Origin: Gnetum montanum
Lineage: Eukaryota; Streptophyta; Gnetopsida; Gnetales; Gnetaceae
Reading direction: 5' to 3'
Length of the DNA stretch: 45,525 bases
Assembly (NCBI GenBank): GCA_015680685.1
Contig: MNCI01020774.1
Coordinates: 781,294-826,818 of the forward strand
The notes under the pieces were generated by a model that was given only the letters and a program-made list of their open reading frames with translations, was not told where the DNA came from and did not search any database. Shown piece by piece: positions 32,400 through 43,930 of the stretch (positions are counted from its first letter, which is position 1; every line of letters starts with the position of its first letter). The translations under genes and the position numbers were made by a program.

Positions 32400-34742
32400 T
32401 AGGTTACAAGGGTTTGGGAGGACTATTGGATCAGAAAAAGCATCATTTCTTAGAGTGATTATCTAAACCACTTGGTTGGAAGGCTAGTTGTGAATGTACA
32501 ACCCTCGTAGCATTTTGTTGCTATGATGGTGGAGGAATTTCGCCCTCCATGGATGAGGTAGGAGGTAACTAGGTTGAGGGTAGGGGGATGTGTGTAGACA
32601 AATGCAAAGGATGGTATGGATATGGGTTCTTTCCTCAAGTAGATGGTGAATGTGTTCAATCGTACTCTAGAGGGTAATAGTGATGTTGAAATAAGGAGTG
32701 GCTTGCAGAGCTTTGTGGAGAAATGAGTTGCTCAACATAGTACCCATACGAATTTGGTTGCCTATAAGGGTATTGCTATATTAGCGATGGCATTCCCCAT
32801 GATTGTGGTTCGTTCTACTATTGATACTAGTCATATGGCTATGGTGGAGCTCCACTTGGGTAGTAAGCTTGTTGTTGCTAGTGAAACTGCCTTGGATTGC
32901 CTTGAAGGTAAGGTAATCATCTGGATGCTTGACTCTGTGCTAGTTGTGGATTCAACACGTACACCCCAGACTCTTGTAAGTGTGACACCAAAGGGCAACA
33001 TCCCTTAGGATGTTCATATTGACAAATTTCATAAGCCATGTCATTATTAGAGTTCATCTCCACAAGTTCTTCTACTGTAGCAACTTTGTCCTTACCTCTC
33101 TAATAGGCACGTTCACCTTCCTTCCACCTCCTACAATTATGATCACTATGTTTCAATTTGGATTCTTCAGCAATCTTCATAGTAGTTTTGAACTTTTCAT
33201 CCAAAGAGTCCCATAATTTATCAACCTTTACTAAAATATCATAAATAGATTTTTCGATGGGCAAGTTTTTCCTGTTCACCACTTCATCGAGTGGTGACTC
33301 CTCTTCATCACAAAATTGAACCTACCTTTTCCTAATTGAAAGACTCTAATTATATTCTTCTGCACTTTCCCTTTTCCACAACTCATCTTCTTCTTTTGCA
33401 ACTTGCTCTATCAACCTTGGTATTTGATGAGCTCTTAGTTTAGATAGTCTCCCTTGGGCATAGATCCCAAGGTTTCTACTTTGAGCCCATCTATGATGTG
33501 GCAGAGTTGTTCCCTCTAAGAATAAACATGGTTAGGGCATTGGTGTAAGAGAGAATAATATCTACCCATGATGACATATAAGGGTTCATCTGTTCCCTGT
33601 TTCTAGCCTTGAATTTTCCTTCTCAAATTAGACACTTTTGAGTACATCTAGTATTTATCATTAAATAGCACAAGCATTGTACTCCATCGATGGATAGATT
33701 TCGACTCCAAGAACCAGTACCAGCTTTTAGCTTCCGTCCTAGGGAATAGCTTGATTTTTTACCAATCATTTTTTATGGTTTGTAAGGCACAGGACTCATG
33801 AAAGGCTTGTAGATGATTTTGTGAATTAGAGTTATATCCCCCCTCAAATCTTGAGACATTATTCATGTCTAAGTGCTTGATCCAACTATCTTTCACATGC
33901 CCAGTTGGGATTTTAACTACCTCTATGATGTTAAGCATGCTTCGAGTTGTTGATAAAGGTTCATCATCATCATTGTGTCAATGATGCTGATGATGGTTTC
34001 CACCACCCCTTCATTCTGAGTGCTCTATGATCATTGTTATCTCACTAATCACCTTCATCACAATTATTTCTTCAGCAGTGTCTTTCAGAGCTAGAAGATG
34101 AAGAGGAATGTTCAAAATCAGATGAAGAGGAAGGTGGATTTCCACTTCCACTATAATTTTCACCACCACCTCCTCACTTATCACAACCACGATCCTTAGA
34201 TTCCTTGCCATTGCGATGTTTGTTCAAGTTCCTACCATGAATGTTGCTTTTTCCTTAACCTAGTTTGTTAATAGTGGATTTTAGGTTCAAGTTCACACCC
34301 ACATCACCAATAATAACAGGTGGAGATTGTTCATGTTAAGAACCCCCAGATGAAGGATCCTATTTTTCATCTTGGTTCAGCAGGAATAAGGGATTAGTGA
34401 AGTGTTTTCTCTTCCCAAACGTGTGGTGCTTCTCCTGGTATCAATCTCTTTTGCATTATGTTTTAGTGGACAGTAGTCCCAATATTCATAGTCATGCACA
34501 ACATACTCTTCTTGAAGATTTTGAATGTCTAACTTCTTAAGAGTTCAAAGTAGCATCATGGGCACAAATCAATTAGGGGCCATGATAATGTTGCCCTCCA
34601 TATCATGCCATCGTAATTGCTCATCCTGATGTAGGATGAATGTGAAGTTAGGTACATACTCATCAGGATGAGTATATACCACTTTGCATTCTTGTGGAAC
34701 TGGTGGTTTAACATCTTCACACCTATGAGAAGAAGAAGACAT
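32400..34742 (-). pseudogene. gag region of element B, broken
   Basis: Starts with an intact ATG (34740-34742) followed by four Ser codons, then VVYTHPDEYVPNF, FILHQDEQLRWHDMEGN and a stop after about 56 codons. The Ser-rich linker (about 34080-34150) and the Retrotrans_gag core (about 33620-33850, with WYQ-like remnants) follow in the same order as in A, then a charged block (33282 to 33100) and a Pro-rich tail. The intact ATG supports the homologous ATT in A being a lesion. Confidence 0.78.
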
Positions 34743-34875
34743 TTTGCAAAAAAATAAAATTTCAATATGTTTTTTCTAATTATATTTTGTGTGAAAGTGA
34801 TGTTGACCTTGGGTTCGTCCAACGATATTAATAAGGTTCACTAATCCTCGATAGTGTACATTTCAACAAATAGAG

Positions 34876-34893
34876 TCCCTAGCAACAACACCA
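34876..34893 (-). other. Primer-binding site of element B (tRNA-Asp type)
   Basis: Minus strand TGGTGTTGTTGCTAGGGA against the tRNA-Asp complement TGGCGCCGTTGCCGGGGA: same length, five differences, all transitions consistent with cytosine deamination. It begins one base inside the 5' LTR. Confidence 0.85.
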
Positions 34894-34894
34894 A

Positions 34895-35852
34895 TGATGA
34901 GTAGTGGATGGTACCCCTATGCCCAACCATGTGAATCACAAAGTATTTACGCGTGATCTGGTCGAATTCTGTAGACTCTATAGTTTCTGGTACACTAGAC
35001 TTCTAGGAAGTGAACCTTGTCCTAAGGTCATTTGTTGTCTTCGCAATTACACTTGTAATGCTCATGGTATGGTTAAGTGTAATCGAGGCATATGATTTTT
35101 ATTGTTTTGTGTTTTATGATTTTTGCTGCTTAAAGAGAGAGATGGAGTAAATTTAGAACTAATTTAATTTAACTATTTAACTAATCTCTAACTAGTTGCA
35201 ACATAAGCATCTAGTCCCACTTTCCATTCACGTTCTGAACCCACGTATCCACTACTGGGTTACTAAGTGCTACACTACTAGGTGCACTAAGCAATAATGC
35301 TACTAGGATTACCAAGTGAATACGTGTTTACACTCAAAGTGGTCGTACTTATGTATTAAATCTATCTAGCTTATCTCGCTTAAGTACTTAATTATCTTAA
35401 TTACTGGAAAACATTGAATAAATAACTAATAGCATTAAATTCATGAATAAAACATCTTAAACTATCCAAAATGTTGCAAGGTTTATCAAGAAGCTTATCT
35501 TTATTTCTATACACACTGGTGTGGTTTAGGTACAATAGTGCTCGAATAAAGATCTATACACTCAATGACTTCTACTGTGGGCACTTAGAAAAAGATTCTA
35601 TCTTTTGAATGTAAAAATTGCAAGATTTTAGCTACTACTATTACTTGAATGCTCATAAACATGGCTAGGAGCTCGTATTTATAGTTTTTGCTATAGTATT
35701 GCATTGACATGGCCCTATAGACATAGCAAAGAATACATCAATGTGGCACCATCGATGGGGCAACACCACATAAACAAGTCCCTATCTATGGGGGCCCATC
35801 GATGAGGTCACTTCAATGGGGGCCCATCAATGTAACACTTTGATGCTCATCA
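34895..35852 (-). repeat. 5' LTR of element B (958 bp)
   Basis: Runs from TGATGAGTAG to GCTCATCA. It is the longer, more complete LTR copy of B. U3 (35700-35850) has several GGGGGCCCATCGATG-like repeats. A TATA box lies at 35676-35683. Confidence 0.92.
35676..35683 (-). promoter_or_regulatory. TATA box of the element B 5' LTR
   Basis: Plus strand TATTTATA, minus TATAAATA. Position is conserved with the other four LTR copies in the window. Confidence 0.7.
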
Positions 35853-35857
35853 AATAT
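35853..35857. repeat. Target site duplication of element B, right copy
   Basis: AATAT, identical to 23061-23065. Confidence 0.85.
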
Positions 35858-36726
35858 CTTCTCCAGGATAGCTAGCTTAACATTCATGTGATCTATCTCG
35901 ATTCCTTAATCCAGGCATTCCAAGTTTACTTCACTAGAAATAAGTTGATGCAAGAAAATTTCAATTTAGTATTTCAAAATTATATTCAATATCATCCTAT
36001 CTTTTTGGAATGATATCTTTGTAGTGCCTCTCTTCCTTGTAAATACATTTAAAATCTTCATAGAATGTATCCTCTTCTAATTCATATATGTGTCAAAAAT
36101 AAGTCCATTTTAGTTCAATTTCTTCATTTTTTCTTCCCGAATCATGTTTCACAACTCTAAAAGTATAGTTTAGTAGCAATTGTGTCTACCAATAATATAT
36201 CCACTTTTCTCTCCTATTCTTTGAGGTACTATAAATCTAGGATATGTTTTGAGAACAACTGGTTGTGGTCAAGTCCTTCACAATGATGCCTCTTTCTCTT
36301 TAGAACTAAATGTAAAATATTTCATAGCATTCAATAACTAAACTCCTTCCATTTTAAATGGTCTCTTTTAATATGAATTGATAAGGGATGTGTAGGTTTT
36401 AGGATCCTCATCTCCATTTGTAACTGGTATAACTCTTTTATAGATATCTCTAGACACATTTATAATATCACATGTTCTACTACATTCAATCAAGGAAAGT
36501 TCAAACAACATATAAGAACCTTCATAGCACCAATATCCATATTAGCTAAAGTATCCATCATGATTCTTTTTTGTGCATTCATGGCATTTTCTTTTAGATT
36601 TTGGAAATTTGTAATACAAAGTAATAGATCATGAAAGGATCATGATTTCATTTCATTTTTTTGTATATTTTACAATGTACTGAATAACAATATTTATCAA
36701 GAACTAGCTAAAAGTGTGTGTTTACT
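35858..36726. other. Unassigned sequence between element B and the copia remnant
   Basis: May include the continuation of the chromovirus-like LTR at its left and the eroded RT end of the copia element. I could not recognise RT motifs on the minus strand here. One readable minus-strand stretch near 36520-36600 has no family I can name. Confidence 0.4.
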
Positions 36727-38450
36727 CTCCATGTTTGCAAAATTATTCTATTATGAATGACTTTATTTCCTTTGGGTATGTCCACTACCTCCCAAGTGTT
36801 ATTTTTTAGAATGGTTTTATATTCTTCATTCATGACTTTCTTCCATTCTTTACTCTTTAAGGCTTTTTTTATATTTCATGGTTCTTGGCTAAGTGTTGAG
36901 TAGGTGATATTGGCTATGACATTTGATCTTGTTGTGATTCTCCCAAAATTTGTTTCTTAACATTTGATCATGTGGATCCTCTATTTTTAATCCAAGCATT
37001 TGTTTTTGTTGAGATTTAGTGTCCTTTTTGTTTTCGATAAAGTCTAAAATTCTAGGTTTTTCTTGTACAAAAATAACATCTCTTGATGACTATCATCTTC
37101 ATTTAATAGGATCATATCAACTGTATCAACTAGTCTTAGAATCGTTTCTACGAAAATGCACTTTTTTTCTCTATCTTTCACCTTACTCAAAAACTTCTTT
37201 GATATCTTGACATATTAATGCCATCCAAATATTTTCATATGAGATATACTAGGAAGCATTTTCTAGAATAGCACATATGAAGTTTTATCATTGTAGTAGT
37301 TGCTAGTTAACTTATTTGTGATATAGGTTGTCATAGTTTATGTCACATTCCAATAGCCATACGTGAGTCTAGCACGTTTAAGAAGACATCTCATTATGTC
37401 TCATAGTATTCTAATTTTTACTTTCAGATATGCCATTTGATTGAGAATTGTGTCCACAAGTTTTTTAATGAAATATGTCCTCTTTAGTACAAAAATTAGC
37501 AAATATTTTGTTAATAAGCTATTCTCCTCTATTTTTTAAAATATTTTTTATGATGAAATTTTTACTTTTCATCAACATGAACAATTCTTCAAACATGTTG
37601 AATCTTTCTTGTTTTCTTCTTAGATTGTAGGTCCATGTAAATCTAGAATCTACCATGACAATGAAATAATTTGCTCCTACAATGGAAGTAATTGACATGG
37701 GATCTACAAGATCCATATGAATGAGATGAATTGGTTCTTTGGATCTTTGCATAGGATTGGAATGAGATGAGTTTGTTTGCTTACCTTGAATGCATACCTC
37801 ATATTTATATTTTGGAATGTCTCTAATTTTCATGCCAATGAATTTATTCATTTCTTTCCTATTTTTATCTTTGAATAGGATGTGTTTCCACAACTTTTAT
37901 GCTAAACTTTGACCTCTTCATCTTGAAATTGATGGTCATGGTCTTTTGCAAATTCTATAGAGCTTGAGCCATTACTAATTTGTTGAGAAGACTTTAGTTG
38001 ATTAATGGTTTTGATGTAATTTTGTTGATTTTTTATTATATCAAAAATATTTTCTTTTAAATCAAAGTGTTCATAATTTAGATAGTATATTCTATTGCTA
38101 AGTGCTCTTATTCTGTAGATGTCTTCTCCATTTGATTTTAGCATGATGCACATTTTATTTTCAAAGCTAACTTTAGTGCCTCTATCTCACATTTGTTCTA
38201 CTGAAAGCAATGAGCTGGATGGCTTTGGAACATAGTATGCTTCAAAGATAATCAAGACCTTATTTTTGGTGAGTTAGTCATTGCAATCTTCCACACCCTC
38301 TATGCTAAGAAATTTACCTTCACTGATTTTGATGTTGCAAATCTTATGTGGTTTATAGCGTAGGAGATTTTCTTTGTATGAAGTCATATGATTAGAAAAA
38401 TTTTTGTCAATGATCTAGGTATTTTAATTAATAATATTAAAAAAATTAGA
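36727..38450 (-). pseudogene. Ty1/copia pol remnant (protease, integrase, start of RT)
   Basis: The minus strand gives copia order, with integrase before RT. A protease-like SNHMTSYKENLL block lies near 38360-38400, where the usual D-S-G before it is lost. The GAG-pre-integrase linker reads YEVCIQGKQTNSSH (about 37750-37810). The integrase core start reads EPIHLIHMDLVDPMS and YFIVMVDSRFTWTY (about 37640-37740), with two acidic positions visible. A remnant of the PQQNGVAERKNRTLM region (SQSNGISESKN) lies near 37400-37445. The RVT_2 N-terminus reads KEWKKVMNEEYKTILKNNTW (about 36780-36860), then EVVDIPKGNKVI. Two open pieces (38153-37902 and 37893-37519) remain. No LTR pair was found. Confidence 0.82.
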
Positions 38451-38819
38451 TTAGAATGGTTACCTTGACCAAGATTTTCTTTGACATTAGTACTTTCTTT
38501 TTTGTTTATGCTTTTTTTCTTTTCTCATCTACTATCATTGGTAGATTTCAAATCCTATTCCTTTTTCAGAAAACTTCATATGTATGATTTATTTCTTGCA
38601 AAATATGCATTAAGGGATTGATATATTTTGCTAACTCTAACTCTATCTTCTTCTTTCTTATCCATTGGGATTCATCTTTTCCTATATCTCGCTCTCATAC
38701 CAACTAAAATTATGAATGGGATAAAATAGGATGAGGATGATGTGTAAAAATATGGCCTAACCTCTAAAAAATTTTGAATTCTAAGTCACCACAAGTGAAT
38801 TATGACTTGATCATGCGTC
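38451..38819. other. Unassigned AT-rich sequence upstream of copia pol
   Basis: On copia polarity this is where gag and leader would lie. No gag motif or CCHC knuckle is visible. Confidence 0.4.
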
Positions 38820-39080
38820 ATGATGAGGATTTCTATTTTTACCATGAGTTGTGGTACTACAACACAAGTTATGGTGATGAACCATGAGTTAGCCATGAGT
38901 TGTCATGACTATAAAAATAGAAGAATAAATTGTCTAATGATTCCACAAGGATACCATGTGAGTTACCACAATGGAACCATGGGGCATAGTCTAAAGAAAA
39001 TTAATGTTTTCAATAGCACAAGTTGTGGTGAGCTCATGGTTTAAAAACCTACAATACCATGTGTTAACCACAAGTTACAA
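38820..39080. repeat. Interspersed CCATGAGTTGTGGT-type repeats
   Basis: Variants of ACCATGAGTTGTGGT, CACAAGTTRTGGTG and CCACAAGTTACA occur at least seven times within 260 bp, some as inverted partners of each other. A CTATAAAAATAG box at about 38909-38920 follows on the plus strand, and TATATAAA near 39090-39100 on the minus strand. An LTR U3 enhancer array is possible. No terminus was located. Confidence 0.5.
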
Positions 39081-40319
39081 TGAAACTATTCTTTTTATAT
39101 AACTTGAAATTTATAAGTTGAAAATCAACAAAATTGACATCCTTAGATTTACATTAAGTAGAACTTGAACTTGAAGCAATAATAATCATAATACAATGTT
39201 GTAGATAGTAGTAGATTTAAGAAAATTATTAAAAACTTTTCACCTTCTATTGATAGCCTTGAAAGAACATGAAAGAGGAGGATAATGAATACTTGTCTTG
39301 ATAGGGTGATAATTTGAATCAAATTCCTATGGAACTTTGTAAGGATAGGATAAAATGAGATAAAGTAACATTGGGATAGAAAGAAATTGAGACTTAGGAA
39401 GATGAATAATTAACTTCAGAGATCAAATTCATAACAAGATTTTGTTGCTTCAAAAATAGTTAATTACATGAATGTATAGGCATCATATTTATAGAAAACA
39501 ACTGGGACCATACTTGAGGTTGATGAAAAGTTGTAACAACAAAAAATGTCAGTGGTTGGAATCACTGAGGGGTCAATTTACACATAGCCTTAACCCCACC
39601 TCTGCACGAGGGCCTTACTGTAAACAAAGGTAGAGCACCCTAGATAGTCTTGTTGATTGACAAGGACTTTGACAGTTGTAGTCGAGGCAATGGCTGCAAA
39701 TGGGGAGTGGCATGGTTAGTTGAGATGGAAATGTAAATGGGTGCAAACAGTGCTAAGTCTTGAGCATTTTCTGTGATGCAAAGTGCAGCACATAGTCATG
39801 AAATGGGGGTGAGTGTAGTCAAGGCTTTCAACTGAAATTAGGGGGTGCCAACCCCTAGAGACTACCACTCAAGCATAGTACAAAATGACTATGTTAAAAT
39901 GTGAAAAAATGCAGAAAAATGCAAAGAAATGCTAGAAATAGGAGAGAGAAATGGAACACCACCCTAAATGAGAGTGTAGTTAACTCCAAAAGGGGTTCAA
40001 AAGGTACATGGTGTACAATAAGCGCAGTGGAAGCATAGTCATAGTCTTGATGGTGTTGGGCTGTGAAGTCTACCGCTTGCTGTGGTGCATCATGCTTGCC
40101 GAGTTGGCCACCACAATGTACCATGTGGTGTTTTATAGCGATCCAACACAACTACGGTGGGCCGTGGTGTGGAACTCTACCTCTCTACTGGTGTGGTATG
40201 CTTTGGGTCTCGTTCTACCATGGAGCTAAGTGCCAAGATGCCAAAATGCCAAATGCAAAATGAAATTGCCAACCCCCTCAAACATTGGGGCTATGGTTAG
40301 CCTAAAATGCAAATCATGT
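39081..40319. other. Unassigned sequence rich in AAATGC words
   Basis: Short frames on both strands between 39890 and 40260 overlap one another and lack any motif. AAATGC or AAAATGC recurs (39898-39930, 40240-40262). No gene is supported. Confidence 0.45.
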
Positions 40320-40965
40320 GCCACATGGTAGGATGGTAGGTGGGACTATGCTTTGAGGTAGTTGGGACTATGCTCATCCCAACTATGCTCTAGTGTTAAG
40401 CTCTGTAATGTTGAGTAATGGTGTTGCTCTGACAGAGTCTATGAAGCCGAGAGACTATGACTACGCTCCGCAGGTGCACAAAGAAGATTGTAAAGTACCT
40501 GAGAAATGCCAAACAATGCAACTTTTGGAGACTATGCTTTGGTTCTACACTCTAGATCATAGTACAATATTTGGGGAAAGGGGAATGCAAAGAAGTAAAA
40601 TCTTGCTGCTAGACAGGTGTTGGAGATAATGTGAATGTCAATGCTGTGTTTTGGAGGCCTTTGGAGGCTATTCTTGCCATCTATGCTGACTACGCTCTAG
40701 AGAATAGTCCTAGACTTAGGCAAAAATCTAGTCAAAAACTGGCAAAATGTGGCTAAGTGTTAACTACGCTCTAGGGAAGGCTGATTGCACTCCTGAGCAT
40801 ACAGAGCATAGGCTTAACACTTAGAGAAAATCATGCAAAATCTGGCTTCTAGACTAACTATGCTCTAGAGTGTAGTCAAGAGGTGTAGTCCCAATAGTTA
40901 GAAAATACTACAAAATATGGTGTTCAAGGATGACTACGCTGACTATGCTCTAAAGTGTAGTCCTA
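40320..40965. repeat. Cluster of GACTACGCTCTAG repeats with palindromic copies
   Basis: The word [GA]ACTA[CT]GCTCTAG occurs repeatedly: near 40390, 40688, 40760, 40857, 40930-40955. Several copies continue as AGTGTAGTC, giving 22-bp near-perfect palindromes of the form GACTACGCTCTAGAGTGTAGTC, with the arms pairing through one G-T. Copies are irregularly spaced, so this is not a simple tandem array. No protein is coded here. Confidence 0.65.
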
Positions 40966-41069
40966 ATAGTAAGAGCATAGTCAGGACACTTAGAAAAATT
41001 TGGGCAAAGTGCCACCATTTTGACACTTGGCCAAATTTGTAGTTGAGAAGTCAAAGCCCAAAATTTTGT

Positions 41070-41144
41070 GGTGTTTCATTAGCCCCTCTTTGTTGACATC
41101 TAGAGGAGTGGCCTAAGAGACGTCAACAAAGAACACAAAACACC
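41070..41144. other. Long imperfect hairpin
   Basis: Arms CTTTGTTGACATCT (41088-41101) and AGACGTCAACAAAG (41118-41131) pair over 14 bases with one mismatch around a 16-base loop. Outer arms GGTGTTT and AAACACC extend it. It could be a MITE remnant, an RNA stem or a terminator-like fold. No flanking duplication was found. Confidence 0.5.
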
Positions 41145-42439
41145 ATAACAGATATGGCACCAACATCACTCATTAATACCTGATCAGGTGTCATTCCACC
41201 ACATTCAAGAGTGTTGTGGATAAGGATATGCTAGGGCAAAGTGTGTAAGCAATGTGCTAGGGAGATAAAATTCAAGCAGGAGAGATGCAATGCAAACAAG
41301 ATGTGATGATGCAAGACGCGAAGTCAACATGGTTGACGGTGACCATGGCATGGAGTGGTTTGCCCATAAAATGTTGACCTCTCATCAAAGTGCTCATGAG
41401 AGAGTCAAGGTTGATTTAAGGCTTAGTTGGTTGCAAAATTGTAGCTTTGTTGATTTGCTTGGGGATGTGATTTTTCCCATTCTTCTTTATTTTTTCCTGT
41501 GAGGCAAACCTCCATTGGGTTCAGCTTATTGTTGAATGCTAGTTGCAAGATGTTGGCCATCAAGTCCATGGGCTTTGCTACAACCATGTCAAATCTATAG
41601 AATAGGTGTTTCCTTCCAAGGATGGACTATGTTACATCCACTTGGGCTTTGACTAGCTAACAGAGACTTCCCACAAGATGAGTTGCATCATGTCTACCAT
41701 GGCTTCTATGATTGACACAAAGAGAATGCCATGTGCATTATAGTGCATATGCATTAGAGGAGCTTGCATGCAGGGGAATGCAAAAAATGCAAGAGGGTAT
41801 TAAAATGCAAGGACATGCATAGGCTATAATGCAGAGAAATGCGTAGGCTAAAATAGGATGAAGGGAATGTGCACTCTTGAGTGGCTTAACTAGCCCGACC
41901 ATGCACATCAAAGCGATGTAGCGACCTACCACTGCGATGAGAAGCACCTTTGCACGACCACCTCCGAGGCTTTGTCTTGCAAACACAATGTAGAGAAAAT
42001 AAGAAAGTAACCACACAATATGAGATGAGAGCAGACTATTGGATGCAAGGGTGCTACAAGTGCTGCAATAGCTAGACCAATTGCAAGTGCTTGAAGATCC
42101 AGTAAAGGCATCGAGGTGATGACATTGCAACTACTCCAAAGGGTTTTGCTAACAATGAGAGCTCAAAGCACCAGCAAAATGCCCAAGGTCAGTAATGCTA
42201 CAAGTGTGGCCTAGAGCTAGTAGTATTAGTGACCGTGGTGGGAGCTCTGGAAGGTTAGCAAAATGCCCAAGGGTAGTTCTAGAAGATTAGAAAAATGCCA
42301 CGGGGTAGTAAGGCTACATATGTTTCAAAGGTCTCTCTTGATGACAGGAACTCAATCCTAAAACTACAATGTCCTGCCTTATCCACGAGATGTAGGTAGA
42401 TGAGGAGTTGAAAGTATTCTCGCTTGCTTGTCCACGGAA
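41145..42439. other. Unassigned sequence
   Basis: Contains a 130-codon minus-strand frame (42130 to 41738) with Ser/Leu/Cys-rich composition and no motif. Many AATGC words and AGGTTAGCAAAATGCCC-like repeats (42170-42310) suggest repetitive non-coding DNA. Confidence 0.45.
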
Positions 42440-42915
42440 CTAGGTGTGTTGAAATGGGAACCTAGTTTAAAGTCCTAGTAGATCATGGGGTGCTAGTTTA
42501 TAGTCCTATTAGACTATTGAGTGCTAGTTTAATGTTATAGCAGATGGTGGATATTGTGCTAGTTTAACATCATGACGCAAGGACAAGTTGTGCCAGTTTA
42601 GAGTTATGGCAAATTTTCTATGCCAGTTTAGAATCATAGTGGACTTGGTGCTTACCTTGCTTCAATGAGGTACGGTGCTACATGCATAATTATGCTATGT
42701 GCCTACAAGATCCAGCAAAAATCAACTAGAAAAACAACATCAAATAGCTCCTATTTTACCAATTTAAGATGCACTAATGAAAGAAAAGCAATGCGAAAAG
42801 TGATAGTTTTTGGCCATTCCAAGGCATAGGTGCTAGTTTAAGGCCATTTCAGGCCATGTGTTACTAGTTTAAAGCCACGGTAGGCCATGGGATTGCCAAT
42901 TTTATGCCATAGCAG
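42440..42915. repeat. Minisatellite-like TGCTAGTTTAAAGTCATGG repeats
   Basis: At least nine units share [TC]GCTAGTTTA or GCCAGTTTA followed by a variable [AG][AG]T or GCC block, CATRGYRG and a spacer, with periods of about 40-50 bp. There are two subfamilies: 42460-42650 with GTCATAG-type cores, and 42830-42915 with GGCCATG-type cores (GCCATGG..AGGCCATGGGATT). They are separated by about 180 bp of other sequence. Confidence 0.7.
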
Positions 42916-43139
42916 GCCATGGGATTATTTTTGTAATTTTAATATTTTATGATTTTTTATGGGTTTTTATTCTCTTCAAATGCAATACGTAAGCTAAGTG
43001 GACAAATGCGTAAACAAAGCAAAAATTCATAAACAAAGCAAAACAATGTGTAAGCTAAGTAAATAGGTGAAATGTAAATGCGTAGACTAGTGTAATGCAA
43101 GTGAAAGTCAAAAATGCAAAGATTGTGGTAGCAAAGGAT

Positions 43140-43930
43140 GGGCAAGCGCCTAGCGCATTTTTTGGCCAAAGCAGTGCCTCGATCACATAGTTGCTTCCTA
43201 AATAGGTATGGATTAGGACACACACACAACCTAGGGTCCTTTTGGAGGTTGTTGGCTTCCACCGCTTGTTTGGGTGTGTTAGCCTTAAGCTTTGCATTGG
43301 TTTCCATAGATGCATCACCAAAAAACTCCATCTTTAGCACTTGTCCCATGTCTATGTTGTGGGTAGCCGGAGGGGAGGTGTTATCACCGTAGATGATAAC
43401 TTGACCACCTTCATATGAAAGGTGGATCTCCTAGTGGATGGGAGAAGAGATGACCTATCATTGAGCTAGCCAAGGCCTACCTAGGATCAAGTTGAAGCCT
43501 AGCATCTCCTCTATGACTGTAAATTCTGCAGAGGTGGGGAATTTCTCCACTACCATGAAGGTAATGTTTATTGTACCCCTAATGGTGACACGTGATCCAT
43601 TGAAGGATTTTATACACATGATTTTTTTTGGCTTGATCTCGATTGCTAGGCCTAGCTTGTTGATGATAGAGTATGAAATTACATTTGTTGCCACACCATC
43701 ATCGATGTGCACCCTATAGATGGTGCACTACCCAATGCATATGCTAATTGATAATGGATTTGTTGTAACCTCTCCTTGTGTGGGGTTAACCTTAACTACA
43801 TCGTCACGGAAGGCTAGGGATGTTGAACCCAATTCTTGTGGTGCAAGAGGCAACCTCGTTGCATGAATGACGTTCTCATCTACAATGATGTCCTCTATAA
43901 TAGGAATGGAGGCCAACATCTAGGCCAGTG
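43140..43930 (-). pseudogene. Protease region of a third Ty3/gypsy lineage
   Basis: An open piece (43712 to 43458, 84 codons) reads HIDDGVATNVISYSIINKLG, FNGSRVTIRGTI and ends FNLILGRPWLAQ. The hydrophobic-DxG and LGRPWL motifs define a retropepsin-like plant retroelement protease. The usual D-[ST]-G or D-G-G is D-D-G here. A further frame (43349 to 43150) continues with YGDNT-type sequence and MGQVLKMEFFGD before similarity ends near 43130. RT would be expected next (lower coordinates) but repeats occupy that place, so the element is truncated or interrupted. It is not alignable by eye with the A/B protease. Confidence 0.78.

Larger units (their letters stand above)
23066..35852 (-). mobile_element. 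Element B: second full-length member of the element A family, inactive
   Basis: Direct LTRs (23066-23858 and 34895-35852) bound the element and the perfect duplication AATAT flanks it (23061-23065, 35853-35857). Length is 12,787 bp. Internal order is the same as in A and most segments align with A, often with different lesions. It keeps the gag ATG, the RT FMDD box and the full-length primer site. It has lost catalytic residues in protease, RNase H and integrase, has an inverted piece at about 29844-30040 and lacks the first half of integrase. It sits inside the plus-strand chromovirus-like element and is therefore younger than that element. Confidence 0.92.

Noticed and set aside
35858-36726. 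RT and RNase H of the copia element
   Set aside because: The expected RVT_2 motifs downstream of the N-terminal block could not be found in any minus-strand frame.
39894-40263. Overlapping ORFs on both strands
   Set aside because: Mutually overlapping frames without motifs in sequence rich in AAATGC words. Chance frames are the simpler explanation.
41738-42130. 130-codon minus-strand ORF that could be a membrane protein
   Set aside because: Hydrophobic residues are scattered and it lies in repetitive DNA. No family resemblance and no neighbouring gene structure.
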